Origin: DATIJJ01 sp039936115
GTDB taxonomy: Bacteria > Pseudomonadota > Gammaproteobacteria > DSM-16500
NCBI GenBank assembly: GCA_039936115.1
Contig: JBDTIZ010000183.1
Location: 1 to 30,381, forward strand
DNA: 30,381 bases
Direction: 5' to 3'
Both the position numbers and the translations under genes were made by a program. This document shows positions 1 to 6,617 of this stretch, piece by piece. Positions within the stretch are counted from its first letter, which is position 1. Each line of letters begins with the position of its first letter. The notes beneath the pieces were generated by a model, which saw only the letters and a list, made by a program, of their open reading frames with translations, made no database searches and was not told the origin of the DNA.

Positions 1-130
1 CCCGCAACAAGTGCGGGGTGACAGTGGTGTAAGTGCGGGGTGACAGCTGTGTACAGTGCAGGGTGACAGCGTGGTTTAAGGTACGGGGTGACCAGTGGGT
101 TATAAAGCTCGAAGTGACAGTAGGTAACAG
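1..130. repeat. Tandem array of decaying GTGCGGGGTGACAG units
   Basis: The window opens inside one arm of a palindromic repeat (CCCGCAACAAGTGCGGGGTGAC). Copies of its end, AGTGCGGGGTGACAG, follow in tandem, starting near 10, 32, 55, 79 and 106. The first two are exact, the third has one change, the fourth and fifth are progressively worse, and the spacing grows from 22 to 27 bases. The same sequence recurs at 12501-12706, 28562-28598 and 30316-30336. There are no unique spacers of constant size, so this is not CRISPR. Confidence 0.85.
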
Positions 131-175
131 CAGGCATCTTGGTAATGATATTATTCTTTAAATCCTTCCAGAGGC

Positions 176-219
176 AGACCTACATGTCTATCCTCTGCTA
201 AACTTCGAGCCAATGCCTC
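176..219. repeat. Ancient degenerate copy of the TGTAGGGGCGAAC repeat family (core part)
   Basis: This 44-base stretch aligns without gaps to one arm plus core of the copy at 8221-8295, with about 31 of 44 positions matching by eye. The conserved core TAAACTTCGA is intact. It lies directly in front of the acetyltransferase start at 234, so repeat-derived DNA forms part of that gene's leader. The match is my own manual alignment. Confidence 0.45.
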
Positions 220-233
220 TACAAGGTATAACC

Positions 234-677
234 ATGACTACTATCCGCCAAGCAACTCTAAACGATTTAGACCAGCTTGTTGCCTTAGAAAACCAATGCT
301 TCGCCGCAGACAAAATGTCGCGCCAAAATTTTCGTGATTTATTAACTAAACAATCCGCTATTATCACTCTCGCGACTAAAGACAATAATCTCATCGGCTC
401 TGCAGTCGTGTTGTTTCGCAAAAATTCGCACCAAGCCAGAATGTACTCCCTCGCAGTCAGTCCAGTATTTCGTAAGCGCGGCACTGCTCATCAATTATGC
501 ATTCACATAGAAAAATCTGCATTAGCGCGTGGATGCGACACGATGATTCTGGAAGTCCGTGTAAACAACTTGCCCGCTATTCATTTTTATCAAAAAAATG
601 GTTATGAAAAATTTGCTATCTACTCTAAATTTTACGAAGATGGTACAGATGCTTTGCGGATGAAAAAATTATTATGA
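234..677 (+). CDS. GNAT-family N-acetyltransferase (RimI-like)
   Basis: A 147-residue single-domain GNAT protein that would transfer an acetyl group from acetyl-CoA to an amine. Visible landmarks are the beta-strand ending in LAVSPVFRKRGTA, which carries the acetyl-CoA pyrophosphate-binding loop (R-K-R-G-T-A, a variant of Q/RxxGxG/A), and a C-terminal motif with NLPAIHFYQKNGYEK typical of RimI-like enzymes. I start it at ATG 234 because AAGG sits 7 bases upstream; an in-frame ATG at 213 has no such site. The stop overlaps the next gene's start as ATGA, so the two are translationally coupled. The substrate cannot be read from sequence: RimI (ribosomal protein S18) is the nearest well-known relative, but this could equally act on a small molecule. 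Confidence 0.85.
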   Translation: MTTIRQATLNDLDQLVALENQCFAADKMSRQNFRDLLTKQSAIITLATKDNNLIGSAVVLFRKNSHQARMYSLAVSPVFRKRGTAHQLCIHIEKSALARGCDTMILEVRVNNLPAIHFYQKNGYEKFAIYSKFYEDGTDALRMKKLL

Positions 678-1810
678 GTCGAGAAACCGTACCCACAAAT
701 AAAATTGCTTTGCTCGCAACCGGTGATGAAATTTGCAATGGTGATATTTTAAATACCAATGCGCAAGAAATAGCACGCCGACTTTTTAGTCAGGGCATTC
801 CTGTTGGTACGCATCTAACCACATCGGATAATATCGCAGAAATCGAACAAGCCATTCGCTTTTTATTGAAAACGCATAGTGCGTTAATTATCACCGGCGG
901 GCTTGGCCCAACCTCTGATGATTTAACCCGATATGCATTGAGCAACGCAGTCAATCGTCCATTAGTTCTTCATGAAAATGTTTGGGAAGACATTGTGAAT
1001 CGCTTGAAGCACTTCGGTTACCTAACGCCACCGATTTCCAATCGCCAACAAGCACTATTTCCTGAAGGCGTGGAAATCATTTCTAATCCCAATGGGACAG
1101 CCGCAGGTTGTCAATTAGAACATGAATCGCAATTAATTTTTATGCTACCGGGACCGCCAGTAGAATGCTTACCGATGTTTGAACACGACGTATTGCCGCA
1201 ATTGAAAAAGTCCGGTTTTCAACAAATTGAATATTATAAAAATTGGTTATTGTTTGGTGTCAGCGAAGGTCAAATTGCAGAAGAACTCGATGCTATCGCA
1301 AAACCTTATGATTGCATAACGGGTTATCGTTTATTTTACCCCTATATTGAATTTAAACTGCACTCCAATCGTCAAGCTGATTTCGATTTATTGATCCCAC
1401 AAATAGAAACAGCGATTAAGCCTTATTTAATTGGTCTAGGTGACAAAATAGCGTCTGAATTATTACGTCATCAATTAGAAACCTTAAATGCTGTGATTAA
1501 TATCAGTGATCATGCGACGGGTGGATTATTGGAATCCCTGATCAAGACACCGAAAAATTATCGTTATTTGCAGTTTAGTCAGCAAGAAAATAAAAATCAG
1601 CAGATTACTGTTAAAGGACTCGCTGAATTTTGGCAAGGTGATGATGTAACGCAAACCTCGCTGGAAATTTATTTTGATCTGAAAGGAAAACAAGAATTAC
1701 TTCAAGTGGAAATTCCTTTTCGGGGTTACCGTGTGAAACAATACGCGGTTGAATTTGTGTGTCGGAAGATCTGGGATTTTTTATTGCGGCATGGTTCAGC
1801 GATATCTTGA
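674..1810 (+). CDS. cinA: CinA-like protein: intact MoCF-type domain, degenerate nicotinamide-nucleotide deamidase domain
   Basis: A 378-residue protein of the CinA family (competence/damage-inducible protein A). The N-terminal half is a clear molybdopterin-binding-like domain: IALLATGDEICNGDILNTN near residue 11, then IITGGLGPTSDD near residue 72. The MLPGPPVECLPMF segment follows near residue 156. In full-length CinA the C-terminal domain is a PncC-type NMN deamidase with the active-site motif AES(C/M)TGG. Here the matching place reads SDHATGG, so the Ser and Cys are lost, and the middle of the domain is missing, although the tail (FRGYRVKQYAVEFV) still resembles the family. The total is shorter than the usual ~400-425 residues. 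Deamidase activity is therefore doubtful; the N-terminal domain (ADP-ribose pyrophosphatase in some homologues) may remain active. ATGA overlap with the upstream GNAT gene suggests one transcript. Confidence 0.9.
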   Translation: MSRETVPTNKIALLATGDEICNGDILNTNAQEIARRLFSQGIPVGTHLTTSDNIAEIEQAIRFLLKTHSALIITGGLGPTSDDLTRYALSNAVNRPLVLHENVWEDIVNRLKHFGYLTPPISNRQQALFPEGVEIISNPNGTAAGCQLEHESQLIFMLPGPPVECLPMFEHDVLPQLKKSGFQQIEYYKNWLLFGVSEGQIAEELDAIAKPYDCITGYRLFYPYIEFKLHSNRQADFDLLIPQIETAIKPYLIGLGDKIASELLRHQLETLNAVINISDHATGGLLESLIKTPKNYRYLQFSQQENKNQQITVKGLAEFWQGDDVTQTSLEIYFDLKGKQELLQVEIPFRGYRVKQYAVEFVCRKIWDFLLRHGSAIS

Positions 1811-1841
1811 AATCTTTGTTTGCATGAATACAGAAAAGCAC

Positions 1842-2666
1842 TTACCAAATATGAAACTGAAAAATACTAATAATAATCTCAATCAAAATTAACAAAATAA
1901 TAATCGTTTCTAACATACTAGAATGACGATGCTGCACCTGGCTATTTAAAATATCGAGCAATTCTTGCAATACATCTAATTTCTGATTGAGCGCCATAAC
2001 GCGGCTAGGAATATCTAAAAATTTCTTAGTCATAACATAAAACGATTCAAAATTAGGATTACGCCAAAAAAATTCCGGTGTATCCAAATACTCACTATTC
2101 AAATTAATCGAACTGCGAGCAATAAAAATCTCACCCATACGCATAAATAAAGCTTGTTGCGATAAAGACGTCGCCCCTCGATGAGCAATTTCTTCAGGTA
2201 AATAGCCGTTTTTTTTCACCGTTTCTTGAATCGCATCTTCAAACGCTTCAAGTTTAATCGCCTGCGCCAAACCATAAGACATGGCTAATTTAATTTGCGG
2301 ATTATCGGAATCTAACGTAATGATATCGATTTTAAATCGATCATGGGTATCAAGAGAAGTTTCTTCACCTAAACGATAACAAAAATAATCTGATTCAATT
2401 GTGGTTAATAAATCGTTAGCATAATCTTTAACATATTCAATCCATTTTTGTTCTTGGCGCTTATTAAAACCCCAACACACAAATGAACCATGGCTAAAGA
2501 AAAAAATGTCAGCAGATTTTTTAGTACTGGCAACATGTAATACATCGCGCGATAAACGGGTTAAATAACCTTTGCGTTTAAATGAATTGGCTAAACCTTT
2601 AAGGTCATAGCTTCCTGCCGTACAAAAAGAGACACAGCGCATGAATGATCGTTTTTGACTAGACAC
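1842..2666 (-). CDS. DUF155 / RMD1-YagE family protein with C-terminal membrane anchor
   Basis: A 274-residue protein of the RMD1/Sif2/YagE (DUF155) family, found in bacteria and in mitochondria of fungi and animals; the biochemical role is not established. Family hallmarks visible are the strand ADIFFFSHGSFVCWGF, the segment LPEEIAHRGATSLSQQ, the signature LDTPEFFWRNPNFESFY, a helical stretch with ALNQKLDVLQELLDIL, and one hydrophobic C-terminal helix (about the last 25 residues, METIIILLILIEIIISIF), which anchors it in the membrane with the main domain in the cytoplasm. The start is uncertain. GTG at 2666 has GAGGG 4-5 bases upstream, a TTG at 2690 would extend it by 8 residues, and ATG at 2642 has no ribosome binding site. 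It converges on cinA with only 31 bases between stops. Confidence 0.85.
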   Translation of the reverse strand: MSSQKRSFMRCVSFCTAGSYDLKGLANSFKRKGYLTRLSRDVLHVASTKKSADIFFFSHGSFVCWGFNKRQEQKWIEYVKDYANDLLTTIESDYFCYRLGEETSLDTHDRFKIDIITLDSDNPQIKLAMSYGLAQAIKLEAFEDAIQETVKKNGYLPEEIAHRGATSLSQQALFMRMGEIFIARSSINLNSEYLDTPEFFWRNPNFESFYVMTKKFLDIPSRVMALNQKLDVLQELLDILNSQVQHRHSSMLETIIILLILIEIIISIFQFHIW

Positions 2667-2705
2667 GTTACCCTCACCGGTAACCCACAATATTTCTCTT
2701 TTATC

Positions 2706-2734
2706 AGTCTAGTGCAATTAGCTCTTCGTCGCAA
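2706..2734 (-). promoter_or_regulatory. Candidate sigma-70 promoter for the DUF155 gene
   Basis: On the minus strand, TTGCGA (2734-2729) and TAGACT (2711-2706) are separated by 17 bases, each matching four of six consensus positions. It lies between the end of the 478-aa gene and this gene. This is a weak prediction by eye; read-through from the upstream gene is an alternative. Confidence 0.28.
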
Positions 2735-2760
2735 TGTGTCTCTGTTTTGGTTTCTTATCT

Positions 2761-4197
2761 TTACGCAGCAGGAGCTGGTACGGATCCAGATAGTTCATCC
2801 CTGCGAGCTGAATATTCCTCAGCAGTGAGCTTTTGGATATTCTTCACAAACTCATCTGCCACCAAGAATATTTTCTCCATTCCGCCTACGTGATTAAAGG
2901 AAGATTTAAACACCATTTCACTCTTATTCTTATCCTTAAGGTGAGTCATCAATCCATCCACATCAATCATAGTTGTTTTGTTCGAAGATCCTTCCTCTGA
3001 CATTATCGTCTGGCCATCTTTCACCAACTTTTCGATAGAATCCAGGGCCTCAAGTTTGGCATATCGCTTTGCTTTTTCGAAAGGAGAGCTCCACGCGAGC
3101 TGGGGATTTTCAACAAAATTTCCATTAGTATCTAAATCGCTTACATTTGCACCTAGGGCAAGAGAAATATTAACTCTTTCTTGTATGATTAATTCCAGCA
3201 TAAATTGTTCTGCAAGTTCTCGAGACTCGCTCATATCCATTTTTCGGATCAAATCATCATGATGATTTACGAGGCTATTAAAATTATTCACCAGCTTTAC
3301 AGGCTTGGCTATAGCATCTACAGCATCTACGTCAACAATCTCCGCTGGTTGAGCCTGATATTTAACATAAAAGTCTCTGAACTTGGTTGGCTTTTTGCTC
3401 GCTTCAGGGTTGATGAGGTTTTGCTTTTCTACCTCTTCATTTGGCACTGGAATCTCGCCTACATGATCAGCCTCAAGCGCTGGATCTAACTCCGCCTTTG
3501 CACTTAATTCCGCCTGTTTTTCTGCTTTGCGCATTTTATAAATTTCACGCCCAGTGAATAATACATTAAGCGCAACGATAGCCGCTCCAATACCTTTAAC
3601 CGCCGCAACAACTGTAGCACCAAGAGCTAGCAAACCCCACGCCGGTGCAAACATTAAAAGACCGATCGTAGCGCCTACTGCACCTAATACAAGCGAACCG
3701 CGAAGATTACCTTGGAACTTTGCTTTGTTTTCTGCATGTTGTGCAGTAAAAGTATCACCCCGTAACCAACTCGCAGCGCATTTTACGCCGTACCAAGCAG
3801 TTTGTGCGGCATGATAAACAAATTTCGTTGCAATCATTCCAAGAAAAATAGCCGGTATCATAGCAGCGCTGACTATTGCAGAACCGGTAACAGCAACACC
3901 CACAGCAAAGGTTTCAGCAACCGCAGCAACAAGATCTAATCTTGTATCGACTGTCTTAAAAATATTTTTGTTGAGAGCTTTATTGTACGCCTGAGTTTTT
4001 TTGATTGTTTTATACCAACTAATAACTGTCGCTGCAGGGAAAAGAGCAAGCTTAGCTGGTCCTTCCAGAATTTTTTCCAGCGCCGAAAATATCGATGCAA
4101 AAATACTACCCTGTACTGCGTCTGCTGTTTGTTCTGTCTTTGTTGGGGCTTCGCCAAGAATCCTACTTCTTACTGTTGATATACGTGTCTTACTCAT
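2761..4197 (-). CDS. Orphan 478-aa protein with central hydrophobic hairpins; possible secreted effector
   Basis: I do not recognise a family. The protein has a polar N-terminus without a cleavable signal peptide and a hydrophobic central part with two long Ala/Gly/Val-rich stretches, about residues 88-125 and 168-215, each long enough for a membrane hairpin. A polar, mostly helical, charged C-terminal half (about 225-478) ends in a small-residue tail (SGSVPAPAA). The acidic stretch AEEYSARRDE lies about 11-20 residues from the end, the position where Dot/Icm type IV substrates often carry an acidic 'E-block'. ATG at 4197 has AAGGAG 8 bases upstream, so the start is firm. A PmrA-box-like direct repeat and a -10 element lie upstream. 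Effector status is inference from architecture and promoter; a chromosomal inner-membrane protein of unknown function is the alternative. Confidence 0.7.
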   Translation of the reverse strand: MSKTRISTVRSRILGEAPTKTEQTADAVQGSIFASIFSALEKILEGPAKLALFPAATVISWYKTIKKTQAYNKALNKNIFKTVDTRLDLVAAVAETFAVGVAVTGSAIVSAAMIPAIFLGMIATKFVYHAAQTAWYGVKCAASWLRGDTFTAQHAENKAKFQGNLRGSLVLGAVGATIGLLMFAPAWGLLALGATVVAAVKGIGAAIVALNVLFTGREIYKMRKAEKQAELSAKAELDPALEADHVGEIPVPNEEVEKQNLINPEASKKPTKFRDFYVKYQAQPAEIVDVDAVDAIAKPVKLVNNFNSLVNHHDDLIRKMDMSESRELAEQFMLELIIQERVNISLALGANVSDLDTNGNFVENPQLAWSSPFEKAKRYAKLEALDSIEKLVKDGQTIMSEEGSSNKTTMIDVDGLMTHLKDKNKSEMVFKSSFNHVGGMEKIFLVADEFVKNIQKLTAEEYSARRDELSGSVPAPAA

Positions 4198-4233
4198 TAC
4201 ATGAACTCCTTAACTAATTTTTTTGTTGCTCTC

Positions 4234-4266
4234 ATTTTACGACTTTAAGCTTAAGATAAGCTTAAA
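4234..4266 (-). promoter_or_regulatory. PmrA-box-like direct repeat plus -10 element upstream of the 478-aa gene
   Basis: Read on the minus strand, TTTAAG (4266-4261), five bases, then CTTAAG (4255-4250) exactly fit the PmrA response-regulator consensus YTTAAK-N5-YTTAAK, with an 11-base period between the TTAA cores. A third CTTAAA half-site abuts it (4249-4244). TAAAAT (4239-4234), five of six matches to a -10 box, follows ten bases after the second half-site and 36 bases before the start codon. In Legionella and Coxiella, PmrA controls many Dot/Icm effector genes through such tandem TTAA sites. Binding here is a prediction. Confidence 0.5.
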
Positions 4267-4421
4267 TCATGATTAATAATGCAAATCGCTGTGATAGGTT
4301 TTTTAAATAACTTCTCAATATATGCTTGAAATATATGAGGTTAGTTGAGTGGCTTTAAAAGGGAGGCGCGTATAATCCGGTATTATAATAGTAAAATCAA
4401 GAGAAAACTTAGATGATGGGC

Positions 4422-4500
4422 TGTAGGGGCGAACCTATGTTCGCCCTGCGGCGCCAGTTCGAAGCTTAGCAAAGGGCGGACACATAGGTCCGCCCCTACA
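4422..4500. repeat. Full-length TGTAGGGGCGAAC-family palindromic repeat (copy A)
   Basis: A 79-base element with terminal inverted arms TGTAGGGGCG(A/G)ACCTATG. Each arm also contains a smaller palindrome (GGGCGAAC...GTTCGCCC), so several stem-loops can form. The central core, with GGCGCCAGTTCGAAG, is the reverse complement of the core of the copy at 8221-8295, which shows this is a true dispersed family. It carries no coding capacity and looks like a MITE or REP-type element. Confidence 0.85.
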
Positions 4501-4520
4501 AAGGCCCCAAGAAAAAGAAT

Positions 4521-4549
4521 TTGACGGCCTGAGAGGCCAATGTCATAGT
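4521..4549 (+). promoter_or_regulatory. Candidate sigma-70 promoter for the ATP-grasp gene
   Basis: TTGACG (4521-4526, five of six) and CATAGT (4544-4549, four of six) are exactly 17 bases apart, which would give a leader of roughly 25 bases before ATG 4582. The spacer includes a small palindrome, GGCC-TGAGA-GGCC. Prediction by eye. Confidence 0.45.
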
Positions 4550-4581
4550 TTGAGATCTATAAATTACTCTAATGATCTTGC

Positions 4582-6063
4582 ATGCAAAGTATCGTTGTAG
4601 TTAACAAGCCTAAAGATTGGAACCTCCACATTCCAGATGTCGAAGTCGTCTCTGCGAAGGCTTATTTGACCGATAGCATCTATTCAGAAATTCGCAATGC
4701 GCGAGTTTATAATCTTTGCCAATCGTATCGCTATCAAGGTTTAGGCTATTATGTCTCACTGTTAGCTGAGGCGCGCGGTCATCGCAGCATCCCCAATATC
4801 ACGACGATTCAAGATTTAAAATCGCAATCGATTATTCGCATTATTTCCGATGAACTGGATAACTTAATTCAGCGAAGCCTAGTCCGCTTGAAGTCTTCCC
4901 ACTTTATCTTGAATATTTATTTCGGTAATAATCCTTCAAAACAATATGAAAATCTGAGTAAACAACTTTACAATTTATTTCAAGCGCCGCTACTCCGTGC
5001 ACATTTTGTTTATGAAGATGAGAAATGGCAGCTGCAAAATATTTTTCCTCTGCCTCTTCAACAAATTCCCGAGCATCATAAAGCGCATGTGCTCGAATTT
5101 GCACGTGCTTATTTTGCAAAAAAACGTATTCGTTCGCATAATGTTTCGCGTCCTATTTATGATTTAGCTATTTTATTAAATGCCGATGAAAAATCGCCTC
5201 CTTCTGACAAACGTGCTATTAAATATTTTATTGATGCGGCAGAAGATTTGGGTTTACGTGCGAAAATCATTTCTAAAAACGATTATAGCCGTATCCCTGA
5301 ATTTGACGGTTTATTCATTCGTGAAACAACAGCGGTTAATCATCATACCTATCGTTTTGCACGTCGCGCATCTGCTGAAAATATCGTAGTCGTAGATGAT
5401 CCCGCCTCCATTGTAAAATGCGCGAATAAAGTTTACATGGCGGAATTATTGAAAAAAGCGAATATTGCGATTCCGAAAACATTAATCGTTCACAAAGGCA
5501 ATGTCGATGAACTCATTAACACACTCGGCTTGCCCTGCGTTCTTAAACAACCTGATGGTTCATTTTCCAATGGTGTGGTTAAGGTTAGTGATCCGATCAG
5601 CTTAGAAGACGAATTAGAACATTTGTTTAGTCAGTCTGACTTGATTATTGCACAAGAATTTATGCCGACTGATTTTGATTGGCGAATTGGTGTTTTGAAT
5701 AAACAACCGCTTTATGCCTGTAAATATTTCATGGCCAAAGATCATTGGCAAATTTACGATTGGAAGCCTGGCCGTCGCGTTAAAGATGGTGCGCATGAAA
5801 CGATTCCCATCGACAAAGTGCCGCCCAGAATTTTGAAAATTGCGCAGCGTGCGGCGAGCTTGATTGGTGATGGATTTTACGGTGTTGACATCAAACAATC
5901 TGGCAATCATGTTGTTGTGATTGAAATCAATGACAATCCTAGTGTGGATTCTGGGGTTGAAGATGCGGTGTTGAAAGATGCGTTATATGAAGAAGTCATG
6001 AAATATTTTGTTCAGCGAATCAAAATGAAAAGAGAATTGCCCATTGCAAACGGGCTTTTGTAG
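4582..6063 (+). CDS. RimK-like ATP-grasp ligase with RLAN N-terminal domain
   Basis: A 493-residue two-domain protein. Residues 1-160 match the RLAN (RimK-like ATP-grasp N-terminal) type, with NLCQSYRYQGLGYYVSLLAEARGH near residue 45. Residues ~200-480 are an ATP-grasp fold: KVYMAELLKKANIAIPKT opens the nucleotide-binding domain, PCVLKQPDGSFSNGVVKV is the ATP-binding lysine and glycine-rich loop, and the metal ligands lie in VVVIEINDNPS. Such enzymes form amide bonds by activating a carboxylate with ATP; this subfamily's substrate is unknown. No peptide-ligase partner sits beside it. The start lacks a clear Shine-Dalgarno sequence, but no better start exists. Its last codons, CTT TTG TAG, lie inside a dispersed repeat, so the C-terminus (NGLL) has been set by the repeat. 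Confidence 0.9.
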   Translation: MQSIVVVNKPKDWNLHIPDVEVVSAKAYLTDSIYSEIRNARVYNLCQSYRYQGLGYYVSLLAEARGHRSIPNITTIQDLKSQSIIRIISDELDNLIQRSLVRLKSSHFILNIYFGNNPSKQYENLSKQLYNLFQAPLLRAHFVYEDEKWQLQNIFPLPLQQIPEHHKAHVLEFARAYFAKKRIRSHNVSRPIYDLAILLNADEKSPPSDKRAIKYFIDAAEDLGLRAKIISKNDYSRIPEFDGLFIRETTAVNHHTYRFARRASAENIVVVDDPASIVKCANKVYMAELLKKANIAIPKTLIVHKGNVDELINTLGLPCVLKQPDGSFSNGVVKVSDPISLEDELEHLFSQSDLIIAQEFMPTDFDWRIGVLNKQPLYACKYFMAKDHWQIYDWKPGRRVKDGAHETIPIDKVPPRILKIAQRAASLIGDGFYGVDIKQSGNHVVVIEINDNPSVDSGVEDAVLKDALYEEVMKYFVQRIKMKRELPIANGLL

Positions 6064-6096
6064 GGGCGAACACATAGGTTCGCCCCTACAAAAGCC
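6053..6096. repeat. Short perfect-hairpin copy of the TGTAGGGGCGAAC family; likely bidirectional terminator
   Basis: GGCTTTTGTAGGGGCGAAC (6053-6071) pairs perfectly with its reverse complement (6078-6096) around the six-base loop ACATAG. It looks like an internally deleted copy in which the two outer arms have been joined. It contains the stop codon of the ATP-grasp gene and lies between that gene and the convergent tadA, and the T and A runs within the stem could serve termination in both directions. Confidence 0.85.
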
Positions 6097-6113
6097 ACGT
6101 TAATTCGCAATGC

Positions 6114-6617
6114 CTAACGCCGCTCTCGAAAAAATTCTTTAAGTACCGCCCCACACTCATCCACCAACAATCCACCCTCATATTCCACTCGATGATTAAA
6201 CGCCGGAGAACTCACACGCGGTTCATTTGCCAATTTCAAACGTGGATAAAGATTCGCATCGCCTAATTGAAATCGACTCACCACCGCTCCCGATTTAGGA
6301 TCCGGCGCACCATACACAACACGCTCAACGCGTGCATGCACAATAGCACCGATACACATCACACAAGGCTCTAACGTGACATACAAAGTCGAATGAATCA
6401 GTCGATAATTTTTAAGTTTTTCAGCAGCCGCTCGCAAAGCAATAATTTCTGCATGCGCCGTCGCATCGTGTGTGCAAATCGGACGATTCCAACCTTCACT
6501 CATCAGATGGTTATCAACAACCAGCACCGCACCCACCGGAACTTCCTGATTTTTTGCTGCATGCTCTGCTAACTTGAGAGCATGTCGCATCCAGACAGTA
6601 TCTGTTTCAGAAAACAT
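6114..6617 (-). CDS. tadA: tRNA-specific adenosine deaminase TadA
   Basis: A 167-residue cytidine-deaminase-fold enzyme that converts the wobble adenosine of tRNA-Arg(ACG) to inosine. The zinc and catalytic motifs are complete: HAE at about residues 56-58 (His ligand and catalytic Glu) and PCVMC at 84-88 (two Cys ligands). VPVGAVLV near residue 27 and RVERVVYGAPDPKSGA near 98 are also family-typical. I start at ATG 6617, which overlaps the guaA stop as TAATG, giving translational coupling; a GTG nine bases upstream (6626) is possible but less likely. As the distal gene of the guaB-guaA-tadA row it probably shares their transcript. Confidence 0.95.
   Translation of the reverse strand: MFSETDTVWMRHALKLAEHAAKNQEVPVGAVLVVDNHLMSEGWNRPICTHDATAHAEIIALRAAAEKLKNYRLIHSTLYVTLEPCVMCIGAIVHARVERVVYGAPDPKSGAVVSRFQLGDANLYPRLKLANEPRVSSPAFNHRVEYEGGLLVDECGAVLKEFFRERR

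Larger units (their letters stand above)
4198..4581. other. Intergenic region between divergent genes (content note)
   Basis: This 384-base gap holds, from left to right, the minus-strand promoter region with the PmrA-like repeat, an AT-rich stretch with no recognisable element (about 4270-4420), a full-length TGTAGGGGCGAAC-family repeat (4422-4500), and a plausible plus-strand promoter for the ATP-grasp gene (4521-4549). I see no ORF with coding character and no RNA gene. Confidence 0.7.

Noticed and set aside
1..130. CRISPR-like array of GTGCGGGGTGACAG units
   Set aside because: Units decay in one direction and linkers are short, of unequal length and partly similar; there is no leader, no cas gene and no unique spacers.
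2978..3814. Plus-strand frames of 86-94 aa opposite the 478-aa gene
   Set aside because: They overlap one another and lie antisense to a gene with a strong ribosome binding site; their composition is that of a shadow frame.
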